Of a stretch of 64,000 nt of DNA, positions 54,554 through 64,000 are shown one piece after another. The notes below the pieces were generated by a model. It was not told the DNA's origin. It saw only the letters and a list, made by a program, of their open reading frames with translations, and searched no databases. The translations under genes were made by a program, and so were the position numbers. Position 1 is the first letter of the stretch. Each line of letters begins with the position of its first letter. Source of the stretch: Didymella arachidicola (taxonomy: Eukaryota > Ascomycota > Dothideomycetes > Pleosporales > Didymellaceae); NCBI GenBank assembly GCA_016630955.3, contig CM049996.1:1364001-1428000 (forward strand). The letters run 5' to 3'.

Positions 54554-55669
54554 TTAATATCGAGACTGATATCCCTTTGCTTGTCTTACAGCGTCTAGGC
54601 GTCGTGGCATTGACGTAATCAGTCGGCGGATAAGTGAGTCGGGTATTGCAGCCCATGCCTCGTGCAAACCCAATTCAAATGCCTCCCAGTTAGCTTGAGA
54701 GCCGCTCATATAGTCAAACTCGGGGTGAAGCTTATGAAGCTTCTGCTTGAGCGCCCACCAGAGGTGTTCAATTGGGTTAAGGTCTGGAGAATATGGTGGC
54801 CAGTCAACTGTGGCAACCCCGTGAATCTCTAACCATTCCGTACAGGCACGCGCAGTATGGATAAGTGCATTATCCTGCATAAACCACTCGCCGGGCCTGT
54901 AGTAGGGCAGGAGCCCTTCTTCCAATGCCCACAGGTAGCTTTGAGCCGTATACCCACGCCGTGCAGCTGCCTCGCCCCTAGTCATAATCACTAGAGGACT
55001 ACCCCAAACTCGACCCCCCGGAGTCAACGATATCGACGCCCACACCATACGAGCAGGTTGGCGAGCAGTATTCACCTCCTCCACCATCTCGTGAGACCAT
55101 TTCTCCTCTGGTAATCGCCATACCCATGTGGTGTTGTGGCCAGATCCACGAGCAACGCTGCACTCGTCGCTAAACCTAAAGACTTGCCTGCCCCAGTTGA
55201 GCCCCTGCCACGCATGAGCAAGAGCTAGACGAGATTTAGCTGTAAGCGTACTAATTTTTGGTCTACGCTTTGCTTTGAACTTGCGTAGGCCTTCATTGGC
55301 TAAGGCGCGTTGAACAGTACGACGTGATACTAGTGGGTGGGTGGCCCCGACGTCTCGTAGGCCGGCTTCCTCCATGAGCTTGGAGTACTCTATTTGAGGG
55401 TTTTTGCGAGCACAACGTCGTAGCCGGCGATGATCTCTACTAGTCAAAATAGGTGGCCGGCCTGTTCTTGCTTGCGACGTGGTGCTGGAGGTGGCTTTCC
55501 ATCGAGCAACTGTTTTCTGCACGCAGCGTTGGGTGCAGGAAAGTGCTTCTGCAACTTTAGACGTTGACACACCAGCTTCAACCTGCGCTAAGCAATAGAC
55601 TCGCTGCGCCTCTGATAATTCACCCCCGCGCATACGATTGCCCGAAATTTCAGTGCTAAAAGACCTCAT
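54554..55669 (-). CDS. Tc1/mariner transposase (DDE type)
   Basis: 371 residues from ATG 55669, uninterrupted. An N-terminal helix-turn-helix (about 15-60, LSEAQRVYCLAQVEAGVSTS) is followed by a second HTH region containing GRPPILTSRDHRRLRRCARK. Catalytic residues: first Asp in FRFSDECSV (about 170), second in FMQDNALIHTA (about 265), and Glu in YSPDLNPIEHLWWALK about 34 residues later, i.e. a DD34E-type spacing. The stretch YTAQSYLWALEEGLLPYY before the second Asp is typical of the family. All three acidic residues are present, so it may be functional. It belongs to a different lineage from the Fot-type transposase at 14720. Confidence 0.93.
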   Translation of the reverse strand: MRSFSTEISGNRMRGGELSEAQRVYCLAQVEAGVSTSKVAEALSCTQRCVQKTVARWKATSSTTSQARTGRPPILTSRDHRRLRRCARKNPQIEYSKLMEEAGLRDVGATHPLVSRRTVQRALANEGLRKFKAKRRPKISTLTAKSRLALAHAWQGLNWGRQVFRFSDECSVARGSGHNTTWVWRLPEEKWSHEMVEEVNTARQPARMVWASISLTPGGRVWGSPLVIMTRGEAAARRGYTAQSYLWALEEGLLPYYRPGEWFMQDNALIHTARACTEWLEIHGVATVDWPPYSPDLNPIEHLWWALKQKLHKLHPEFDYMSGSQANWEAFELGLHEAWAAIPDSLIRRLITSMPRRLDAVRQAKGYQSRY

Positions 55670-55773
55670 CTGGATGGAGTATTATAGTGTTAAAGAAGGT
55701 GCTGCTCTAGAGGATTGTAGGGTGGTTATGGCCCGTGCGTTTCGGGCGAACAGACTTTTGGCTAAGTACTGTA

Positions 55774-58187
55774 TATCTGCGCGTTGCAGACAACTTGCGA
55801 GGTACGTGTGAAGCTTGCAATCTGATTCCGAGCATGGCATGGAGCTCATTTTAGTCAAACTCATCAAGTGAGCTTTACAACATCGACAAAGTGGAGCATT
55901 CAATTTTTTTTTTGTGGATGTGATGCTATCGCCTTAATTTTGGAATTTTGCCACAGCTGAAGGCGGGAGATAGCTGAGCCGCCATCTTTGATGCCCGGGT
56001 GCTTAGACTCTGCCAGCAGTCGAACAGAAACAAACATTATTACTTCCTGACTCTGTTTTAGCATGGGATTGTCGTAGCAGAATTTCGGTGACAGAAGTTG
56101 ACTCGGAGTAGACATCTGGACTCCGGTTCAGGCTTTGGAACTTGGTAGAAGAAGGAAGAGATAGAAATATCGCAGATCTCTGTGATACTCGATGCCTTTG
56201 AGAACAGAGAAAGGGTTAATAAAGAATGGCGATTGAAGATTACTACACATTTATATTTCCCCTATATACGACTGACACGAACCAAACGTGGATGCTGTTT
56301 AGCAAAAAGGACTTCCCAAACATGTGATGGTCTATTGTCTGCTTCTGGCAACGATAAAGCGCAGCAAGAGACATGTAAGGCCATGACAGTTCGATTTGCT
56401 TCGCAGAGCCAACACAACATATCGTTGCAGAAGTCCGCTTTCGACTCTTAGCTGATTTAAAGTACAGGAACACAGAAGGAACGTGTAACCTTTTGATCCT
56501 TGAGGATAATTCGAAATCCCCGCAGAAGATCATTGTTTCACCGCTGGAATTGTTTTGAAACATCCATTGTTGATCGTACTTTTTGATAGCAAAGAAGGAG
56601 CGTCGAGCCCAAATTTTGTGTGACTTGGAACAGGTTTTGGGAGAGGCAGTGAGAAAAGAACATATATGCGTCACGTGACAGTTTTGGCCCCTTCGAACGA
56701 GAAGAAGGTGTTGAAGATGAAGCACACGGCGGAAGTGCGTGGTATCTATACACTTCAAACCTCGCAGAGACACGCCTAGATTGCCCCTAGCTGTTGCAGC
56801 AGCATTTTAGAACATTCGTTGATCGAACTGTGGTTTTAGTGACAGAGGAGACAAGATGACTTGCAGATATATGGGTACTTTATGCCGAATCTGGATGCTC
56901 AACGCAGACAGAGGAACATCATCACGGAATAAGCCAATTTCGAACATATACGGATCTTAACACTGTTGGTAAAATCTGAGGCGGTAGAAAGACCGTGCTT
57001 TTTCCGGGCACTTCGACTGAAACAGACAACACATAGCCTCGCGTTTGGATGGGTTTTTTTTTGCCAGAGCAGAGATATATTGAGGTACGGACGGTGTTTT
57101 GAACAGCATTGATGCTCCTATGTATTCCTGAAAGCTCACACAACGTCTCCTCATCGCTGTCCGGAGTCTTTCTCGGAGCCACAGTGGGTCGCGTGATACA
57201 CGTCTACATGTTTGAACAACAGGTAAATTGAAAGTATTCAACTAGCCCGTGGTCAAATTTTCAATCTCTAATGCCTGTGAGATACCAAAGCCTCAAGGAC
57301 AAATCATGTGTAAGCTTCGTTCACATTTCACATCGTAGGACGCTGACCCAGTGCTTTTAATAGCAGAGAAAGAGCGCACACGCAGACATTTCCTCGTCTG
57401 GGTCTCATTTGAGGAAGCAGAGAGAAGCAGGACATCCAGTCGTGCGTCAGTCCCTTCGATTACTTTTGAAGTGTCAGAGGAAGATAGTGACAAGAGAGCA
57501 CCACACAGCGGAAGTAAGGCGTCTTTATACACTATTGGGCGGCGCAGACACACATTAAGGGTCACACTGTTGATTTTGAGCAACTTTGAAAAAATGAGGA
57601 TGTTTTCGAAAGCCGGAAAGGAAGATAGAAGGCGCATTCGCTGGTGCTTCAAGACATCAGATTGTTACAGTTCTGCTTTTGATAGAGTGCACGAGGCTGC
57701 ACACAGACATCGGGATGGAGCTTTGGAGTTTGAGTTCTCGACAGACACAGAAGGACATGTCATTGTACAAGAGTCCTTTTGGTAGACACGTGAATCTTTT
57801 CAGCGCCATGTCAGTTGAGTGATTGCAGAGAAGATCCGCAGAGGCTCTCATTCGATAGATTTCGAGTGCTCGGCAGAGACAGAAGAACATGAGATAGCGG
57901 GGCAAGGCTTTTGGTGTTACTTGCAAGATTGCAAAGTACAAGGAAGCTGAATAAACAAGCGGCGGACTCGTGTATTATATTGTCTCCTTGCCGCAGCCGA
58001 CCATTCAATGACCCCCAGGCAGGGGATTTCCCATCCCTGTGTGTATTTTCCCCAAACCCCGCCCGATGCACGCTCAAGTGGGGGTATATAATGTCAAACA
58101 AAGCAATCGAAACGACAATTACGAAGCGAAAACATTCGGCTGAAGCCATCAAAGAGAACCTACACCCACTGAATACCTTCAAGCTTC
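55774..58187. repeat. 2.4-kb gene-free region of diverged repeats
   Basis: No gene is supported; ORFs on both strands overlap and none has a motif. Fuzzy related units recur. GCAGAGACAGAAGAACATGA at 57870 resembles GACACAGAAGGACATGTCAT near 57745 and GGCAGTGAGAAAAGAACATA near 56644. CACACGGCGGAAGTGCGTGG near 56725 resembles CACACAGCGGAAGTAAGGCG near 57503, and both are followed by a TATACAC tract. The pattern suggests an old, eroded tandem or dispersed repeat. The last 200 bp carries a TATATAA box at about 58085. Confidence 0.45.
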
Positions 58188-59334
58188 TTACGGCGCTTCA
58201 GAAGGTCCCCTCCACCACTTCTTCTTCTCGACCCTCGGTTGCACGGACCCAAACACCTGCGTGTCAGCTGGCGCTTCGACTTCCACCGGCGCCACACCAG
58301 GGATGTGCCAATGCCCGCTCTTTGTCTTCTCGGGGGCCTCGACTTCCACCGCGCGGTCCTCGCCGTGCACCTCGCTAACGCCGACGAACTGACCCGGCGC
58401 AGTGGGTCGATGCACGCCGCCAGACTGCTGCCAGATTTTGATGTCTTCTTCTGTCCAGCCGCTTGTCGTCTGATAGCCGTTAGGGTCAAACTCAGGGCTG
58501 CTGTGGTGGTGGTACTGGGAGGTAGGCGGTGGATGGGCGGCATTGTGTTGTTCTTTCAACTTGAGCCGGCGGCGGTGGATAAGGAATGCGGTCAGCGCGA
58601 CGAGCGAGATGATGGTGCAGCCGCCTATTGTACCGCCTACAATGGGTCCCAAGCTTTGTTTTTTCTCTCCTGATGCTCCCGTGCTGCCGGACGCACCCGC
58701 ACTCGAACTCGCTGTGGGACTATTGATTGCGTCGTGGCTAGCAGTCACAGTCACAGTTTCAGTAAATCCAAAGCTGCGAGGCACCGTCATCGTGAAGCCA
58801 GAGGCCGTGCAGCCCTGTTGCGACATGATTGTTGAATCGTAGGAGAATATGTACTTGTAGCATTCCTGTGCGGTACTGGCGGTGCATTTTGCGATGGCGT
58901 TATTAGACGAGCAGGCTGAGTTGGTGCAAGAAGCACTCATTGCGCTAGAAGGGATGCATGATGTTGCTATTGTGCAGGCGGAGAGAGAAGACGGATCGCA
59001 GCAGCCATGAATGCCGAAATAAGTGTTTGTTGCGCAGATTTGCGAGTTGGGGCATGTTACAGAGGATGCTGGAGATGTCAGTAGGAGGAATGCAGAAGAT
59101 CGACATGAGGCTGAAGTACGTACCCTGCAACCCGGAAATGTAGCCGCACGTATTCTCCTCGTTTGCCTGTAGAGCGTTGCGACCGATGATACTGAATTGA
59201 GGCGCTGCTGTAGGTGCTGGACTCCAATTGTCTGCAGCGATTGCAACGAGCTGTGTGGGTTCTGGCATTGCAAACGCTGCCGAAGACGACAGAGCCGGCA
59301 TCAGCATTGCGCATCCTGCATTTGAGAGCTTCAT
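58188..59334 (-). CDS. Single-pass surface protein, Cys-rich ectodomain
   Basis: Minus-strand exons 59124-59334 and 58188-59068 (55-bp intron) give 363 residues. A signal peptide (start MKLSNAGCAMLMPALSSSAAF) precedes an ectodomain with many cysteines (ENTCGYISG, VTCPNSQICATN, GIHGCCDPSS, SCTNSACSSNN). Then come a Ser/Thr/Ala/Gly-rich stalk (about 195-215) and a membrane segment within VGGTIGGCTIISLVALTAFL (about 225-248). The cytoplasmic tail starts with basic stop-transfer residues IHRRRLKLK and has the motif GWTEEDIKIWQQSGG. The layout resembles fungal wall-stress-sensor-like and related orphan surface proteins, but I cannot assign it to the Wsc or Mid2 groups. The tail lies nearest the diverged-repeat block. 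Confidence 0.82.
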
Positions 59335-60512
59335 GACTGTCGAGGTTCCATGCGGGAAGCTTCAGCTCGAGCTCCAGTAAGTACCGGGACCCAGGTTATG
59401 TTGTTACACGGACGACCCAGCAGTGCGGGGAGTATCAGGGCTTCCTTCTGTTAGGCGCGCAGCTCTTAAGATAGGCTGGCGGTCCCCGGCTAAGTGTATC
59501 GCGAGCTCCAAGAAAGAGGCAGGGTAAGCTTAAAGATCCCTTCCTATGATCGGGTCATGCCCTGGCGATCCATAGTTACTGCGGTGAATCGTGGATCATG
59601 CGTGTCGCCAGCGTGTTCGAGGCAAAGCGTCTACACCTCCCTTGGAGCGGTCTGCGAATCGCAACATTCGACGTCAGCCATGCTGCGCAGTGTCGGTAAC
59701 AAGCACTCGTTATTGGGAGAAGTTCGCGACACGGCTCCCAGAGGGGGAGGTAAGCAGCCGGGGCTGAGTACATATGACAAGGCGGGGCGATTGGGAGGCT
59801 ATGATAGGCCGTGCGTGCATGAATCCCTGCACTCCTCCAGAACCACGCCATGCGCGTAAGAATAGACCGCATGCATCGGTCGGCGAAGGACGGTGACGAT
59901 GTGGTAAGCCCTGCGGGTAATTCTGTGCAACTCGTATGATGAAACTGTTTGGTGTCCGATGGTCTGGAGTCGAGGGAGCGCGAAACACGTTCCCGTGTGC
60001 TGCACAAAGGAAGCAGTGTCTATGCTGATCATGAGAGAGATGAAGTGGAGGCGTACTGGCGTTGATGGCAGGCTGGCTAGGCTGGGGTGCGTCAAGACTA
60101 GCTGAGCAAAGGGTGAGCATTGCGCGTCTTGCATAAGTTGGTGATCGCCTGCCACGTCTGGAGGTGAGTTCTCTGATATAGTGCGTCAGTCAGTCGTACA
60201 TGATGGCATTGTCGGAGGTACTTCGCGAGGCTGGAGCTGCAGCTTTCGACACGACGAAGGTAGAAAGCAGAATTCCACCTGGCTCGGAACTCCGACTGCA
60301 CGGATCAGCGATGCAGAGTGACGATGGAGATCACGCAGATCAAGTCCTGCTCTTACATTGCATATATACAACCATATCATCCCCACCTGAACGCCGTTCC
60401 AATGTTGTGATCGCTGATAAGACTCCTCCTGCACGTGGGCGCATCGTCCGTCTCGCCGCCGTGGGTATACAGTTAGTGTACATGATTCGATGGGCCGCGA
60501 ATCGACGTCAGC
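59335..60512. other. Intergenic between 58188 gene and mrp10
   Basis: About 1.2 kb. ORFs on both strands in 59494-60155 overlap heavily and have no motifs. No RNA gene recognised. Confidence 0.5.
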
Positions 60513-60975
60513 CTAGTTGCGCTTGTGAGGGCCGATAATTTTGGGGTACATCCTCGACAGGTGATAGTTGATGTTGTTCTTCTTCTGGTTCTTGTCGCGC
60601 TGTAGGTTGTTAGAGTATGCCCACTGTTCGCTGTAAAGCTACCACGTACCGGCTGATCCATGCACTGCCGCAGCTTCTGCTCCAGCGCTGCGCAGCCTTG
60701 CACGCTGTATCCTGACGATGCCCAGCAACCTGTGAGATGCTGTTAGCTCATGTTCTTCGTGATCAACTCCAGCCTGTCCATCCTCCTGCCCCTCTCGATC
60801 CACTCACTGAATCCGACACATGTGTAAGAATGCACCTACCCAGTACTGATGACATGGCGCCCAGGCATGGGTTGGTCTCTGGCTTGTTCGGGCGGCGCAC
60901 GCGGAGCTTGGGGAGCGGGGGCAGAGGTCGATGGGTGACCGACTGCACGGCCTGGCCCTGTGGCTTTGGTACCAT
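60513..60975 (-). CDS. mrp10: Mitochondrial ribosomal small-subunit protein Mrp10 (mS37)
   Basis: Minus-strand exons 60840-60975, 60650-60729 and 60513-60599 give 100 residues; introns are 110 and 50 bp. Too fragmented to appear as one ORF. The start is MVPKPQGQAVQS. A CHCH fold follows with twin Cys-x9-Cys helices: CLGAMSSVLGC, completed by the first splice, and CAALEQKLRQC. The C-terminus RDKNQKKNNINYHLSRMYPK ending in IGPHKRN is the standard Mrp10 tail. Mrp10 is imported through the Mia40 pathway in other fungi and then sits in the mitoribosomal small subunit. It shares a 329-bp divergent promoter with the gene at 61305. Confidence 0.92.
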
Positions 60976-61304
60976 TCTGGCGTTGTTTGGAGGGCTAAGC
61001 GTGAGCGAGATTGGGTAGCGACGGGCGATTGACAGAGCGACGGCTGCGTGGACGTGGGTATGCGCGATGCTGCCGTCGTCAATTCGAAGCTCGGCCAAAA
61101 AGTTGGAGCGGCAATCGCCGCAACGGGCAAAGGCAGGCGCGACCGAGGACCCCTGTCTAGCGTGACCACTCCGGTGCATTCGTAAACAAACACAGCGTTC
61201 CGCGTCAAACATCATTACGTCGGTTCGGAGAGAGTGTGGGCTTGGGATATTCAGCTAGACGCCGTGCGCATACTAACCGGTAGCCTCACCTCCTCTTTGT
61301 CGCA
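60976..61304. promoter_or_regulatory. Divergent promoter region between mrp10 and 61305 gene
   Basis: 329 bp separating two opposite start codons, so it must contain both promoters. It is GC-rich with no clear TATA box; no specific factor site is assigned. Confidence 0.55.
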
Positions 61305-64000
61305 ATGGCTGAGTCTCCGCGCAAACGTCAGCTATCGCCGCGCAAACGTCTCCCGCCCACACCGTTCAACCAGACATGGCACGAGACCGACACAGCACAC
61401 CTCGACCCGAGCGCCTTACCTGTCGCCCGCGTACCTAGAGCCTGGGAGCGCAAGTGTGAAGTGAAGCAAGTCGGCGATGGGAAAGCCAAGAGCATCTGGC
61501 GCAGATTCAGCCTGCGGTCGAGCATCACCAACGGACAGGAGGAAGATGAGACGGAAGAGGAAGAACATGAAGCGCAGACACGCGCAGTGAAGAGACGGCA
61601 GCGGATGAGCCCGAAGGCTATGGAGAAGCTGCATGGCAAGAAGCGCGCTTTCAAGGGGACTCGCTGGGAAAGCGGCAAGAGCACCCCACGCCGTACGCGA
61701 CTTCCTTGAAGAACGTGAGGGCAATACACTAATATATTTCGCAGGCAAGCGATCTGCTGTTGCCGCCGAGACGTTACACGAGGAACAGAGCGACAGCGAC
61801 GACACACCAGACGTCACAGACACAGACATGAGCCACGAGAATCTGGACGTGCCGCACGACCCTGTGTCTTTCACATTTGCCTTGGACGCAGCGCAGACGC
61901 CAGACGAGCTGCCAGACTACGAAAGCCTCGACGAGCAGGACGACGAAGAAGCGCTCGGGAACATACTACCGGAGGACTCGACCTTTGCACTCATCTTCAG
62001 GTCACCCGTCAAGGGTGCATCGACAAAACTGTCAAGAATGCCGGCCAAGCTTGCATACCCCACACTACCACATGATGGCGAAGATGGCGTACAACCGGAA
62101 ACATCAACTGAGCAGATCGAAGGAGAAGACATCACGGTAACAGGGCCTTCGCTCGAGAGCGTGGTTGCCGAGGTTGTTGCCAACGTACCTGCTGCCACGA
62201 CATACGTCGTCGATAACGATATCGCAAAAAGGGAAGAGATAGACCACGTGGACAGCGCACCGACGTCAGACATCGATGCTAATCCGACGGAATCGGCTGA
62301 GGCATGTACTGCTGCCAACAGTGCAGGTCTTCAACCAGAAGATGCAGAGGATGTCAAGTATCCTCAACTACCTGTTCAAGCTTCAGACCACATTGGACAC
62401 AAACCAACCGCACATGAAGACAGCGAGGATGAAGAGAAAGACGCTGAGATGTCTGAGATTGATCTGGGTGCTTTCAGGACATCAATAAAAGCTGGTGAGA
62501 GTGAAAGCACCGGTGTTGGGGGTGAGGAATCAGAAGATGTCACTGAGGCATCACTGCAATTAGATATCCAGGAGGAGTATGAACTTGAGGGCGAGCTCGC
62601 CTCGCAGCCCCCAACACCAAAGCCGCCTGTGACTGGGGCACACGATATTGCAGACGGGTTAACACTGCCGCTCGCAGCAGCAAATGTGCCCTTGGAGGAA
62701 CAGACACCGAAAATGCTGCACTCGCCACCACCACCTCTGCGCATCCACTCTGGTCCTGACGATGCGACAATGACTCTCGCTATCGACGACGATACAGCCA
62801 TTCTGAAGAGTTTCCTCAGTCGAGCAGCCGCCAGCAAAGCAGAAAGGTCGGCGATTATTACAAGACGGTCGTCGCTGGAGAACAGGCGAGACTCGGACGT
62901 CGTACGTCACGCACTAGCATCCCCACGCAAAGCTCTTGAGGAAATGGATCCCAACTCGCCCACTAAGATTGACAGCGAGTCTGCCTTCGATATTACTGAG
63001 ACGCTGGTACAGCAGACTGATTTGGAAGAGGCTGCATCGCCCGCGCTGGAGCAAAATGAGAGCGAGGAATCTGCAGAGAAGGTTGGGCGCGCGTCACGCC
63101 GGTCATCCCGCGCAAAGAAATCCCGCCTTCCAGCCCCAGCTTCACTCGCTCAAGGACCAACCGCCAACAAGATTGCTATTCGTCGCGCGGATGGGAGCGA
63201 TCCTGTTGTACTCAAGAAGACCGATGCCCAAGAACTCGCCCTCATTACTCGGGATAACACGCGGAAGAACAAGCAGGGCGCTTTCATGGTCAGTCTGCGC
63301 TTACTGAACCTTCAAGCTGAAGCTATCATGTTTCCACCCGCTGAACTTGATACTGAAGAGAGACTGCCGGTACCTGGGAGGAGAGGAATCAGGTGGGACG
63401 AGACATTGGCGTACTATCAAGGGCACGCGGACACTGTTGCCTCGCAGGAAGCTGAGGCAGCGAGCCTTTCTACTCCAGACGAACTCAGTCTTCCAGGACC
63501 AGTAGTCACAAAGAAACCCAAGACCAAGGCAAACACGGACAAGAACTCCACTCCGAGGGTCCGCCGTGTGAAGGGGCTTGGCACAGCGAACGGCACACCT
63601 GGAAAGGGCTTGCTAGCGACTGGCAGTCTCCTCCCAGAAGCTGTACAAGAAAACAAGACTGCTACAACTGCTCAAATTGCACCAGCACCCGCTCCGAAGG
63701 GCATCCCCAAGCCCAAAGTCACCAGAAAGCTGCCCGTCCCTCCCGCACCTGTAGAGAAGCTCCCGGCTCTCGAGATTGCACCCGTCGGCATCGAGCCGGC
63801 CAAAGAACGCAAGAGCCGCATCGCGCCGCCAAAGAGCGTGAAGCTACCCAAGCCTACCTCTGTATCAATCGTCAGTGCGCCAGCAGTCTCTGCGGCCGAG
63901 AAGGAGAACAAGAGAACCGGCATCAGTGGTGCGACGCCACGGAAGGGAATACCTGCACCGCGCATCGTGGCGCCGAAGATTGCAACACCGGCGCCAGCGA
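61305..64000 (+). CDS. Acidic, disordered hypothetical protein (partial, runs off right edge)
   Basis: Exon 1 is 61305-61692 and exon 2 starts at 61745 and stays open to the window end, giving at least 881 residues. The 52-bp intron has a GTACGC donor and a TTTCGCAG acceptor. The start MAESPRKRQLSPRKRLPPTP has repeated SPRKR (possible Cdk sites or nuclear signals), and a basic stretch includes KSIWRRFSLRSS. A long acidic region (about 145-420) includes EEQSDSDDTPDVTDTD and EDSEDEEKDAEMSEIDLGAF. Then come a conserved-looking AILKSFLSRAAASKAERSAI (about 495), a basic KVGRASRRSSRAKKSRLPAP (about 575), RGIRWDETLAYYQGH (about 690) and a Pro/Lys-rich tail. The charge pattern suggests a nuclear chromatin-associated protein; no family recognised. 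Shares a divergent promoter with mrp10. Confidence 0.82.

Larger units (their letters stand above)
54416..55771 (-). mobile_element. Intact Tc1/mariner DNA transposon, 1356 bp
   Basis: Both ends start CAGT and are flanked by TA (54414-54415 and 55772-55773). The imperfect terminal inverted repeats are about 42 bp; their core GCCAAAAGTCTGTTCGC is identical at both ends, followed by a matching GCACG(A/G)GCCA. A single full-length transposase ORF lies inside on the minus strand. Positions 5-9 of the two ends differ, which is more divergence than in the Fot-type element. Still, the complete ORF implies recent insertion. Confidence 0.9.

Noticed and set aside
59494..60155. Overlapping ORFs of 118-143 codons on both strands
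   Set aside because: Several frames open at once in GC-rich DNA, none with a motif or good start; not supportable as genes.
1..64000. CRISPR arrays, tRNA or rRNA genes, operons
   Set aside because: Looked for regularly spaced direct repeats and tRNA-like GTTCRAAT boxes; none was convincing, and the organism is a fungus.

Overview
This window is nuclear DNA of a filamentous ascomycete (Pezizomycotina). I think Dothideomycetes is likely, but that is a guess from overall gene character rather than a diagnostic marker. The evidence is compact monocistronic genes on both strands, introns mostly of 46-75 bp with GT..CTGAC/CTAAC..AG signals, and typical filamentous-fungal proteins: melanin-type tyrosinase, choline-sulfatase, conventional kinesin, Dbf4/NimO, Atg12, Ubc8, Aha1, Mrp10. 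There are no operons, CRISPR arrays or recognisable tRNA/rRNA genes.

Layout. 0-10 kb: edge ORF, secreted tyrosinase (1418-3629), a 3.1-kb gene-poor stretch, choline-sulfatase with a GC-AG intron (6747-8707), and the E2 enzyme Rad6 (9189-9906). 10-25 kb: kinesin-1 (10702-13836), an intact Fot/Pogo-type transposon (14602-16435), a conserved-looking membrane-associated protein, a mitochondrial DEAD-box helicase with an RGG tail, an SR-like hypothetical gene on the minus strand, and Dbf4. 26-36 kb: atg12 and panB (convergent), ubc8 (a nine-exon E2 gene with exons of 8, 3 and 1 nt), a basic hypothetical protein, a small secreted Cys-rich protein and aha1. 36-47 kb: a 279-bp hAT-type MITE, a serine carboxypeptidase, a 1233-residue disordered protein and a membrane-anchored carboxylesterase. 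47-58 kb is the accessory part: a broken dynamin/SLIP-GC-like large GTPase, a second decayed coding remnant, an F-box protein, an intact Tc1/mariner transposon, and a 2.4-kb stretch of diverged repeats with no gene. 58-64 kb: a single-pass Cys-rich surface protein, mrp10, and a long acidic protein running off the right edge.

Most genes are unrelated housekeeping functions and do not form a pathway. A loose theme is ubiquitin-type conjugation (rad6, ubc8, atg12, an F-box protein), but the genes are dispersed and I see no sign of co-regulation.

The most unusual observation is the ubc8 structure. The conserved E2 reading frame is recovered only if a 3-nt exon and a single-nucleotide exon are spliced in, each flanked by introns of normal length with their own branch-point and acceptor signals. 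Also notable are two intact DNA transposons of different families with clear TA duplications, a hAT MITE with a perfect 8-bp duplication, and the decayed GTPase locus. All exon coordinates were read by eye from splice signals and frame continuity; no transcript or homology search was available.
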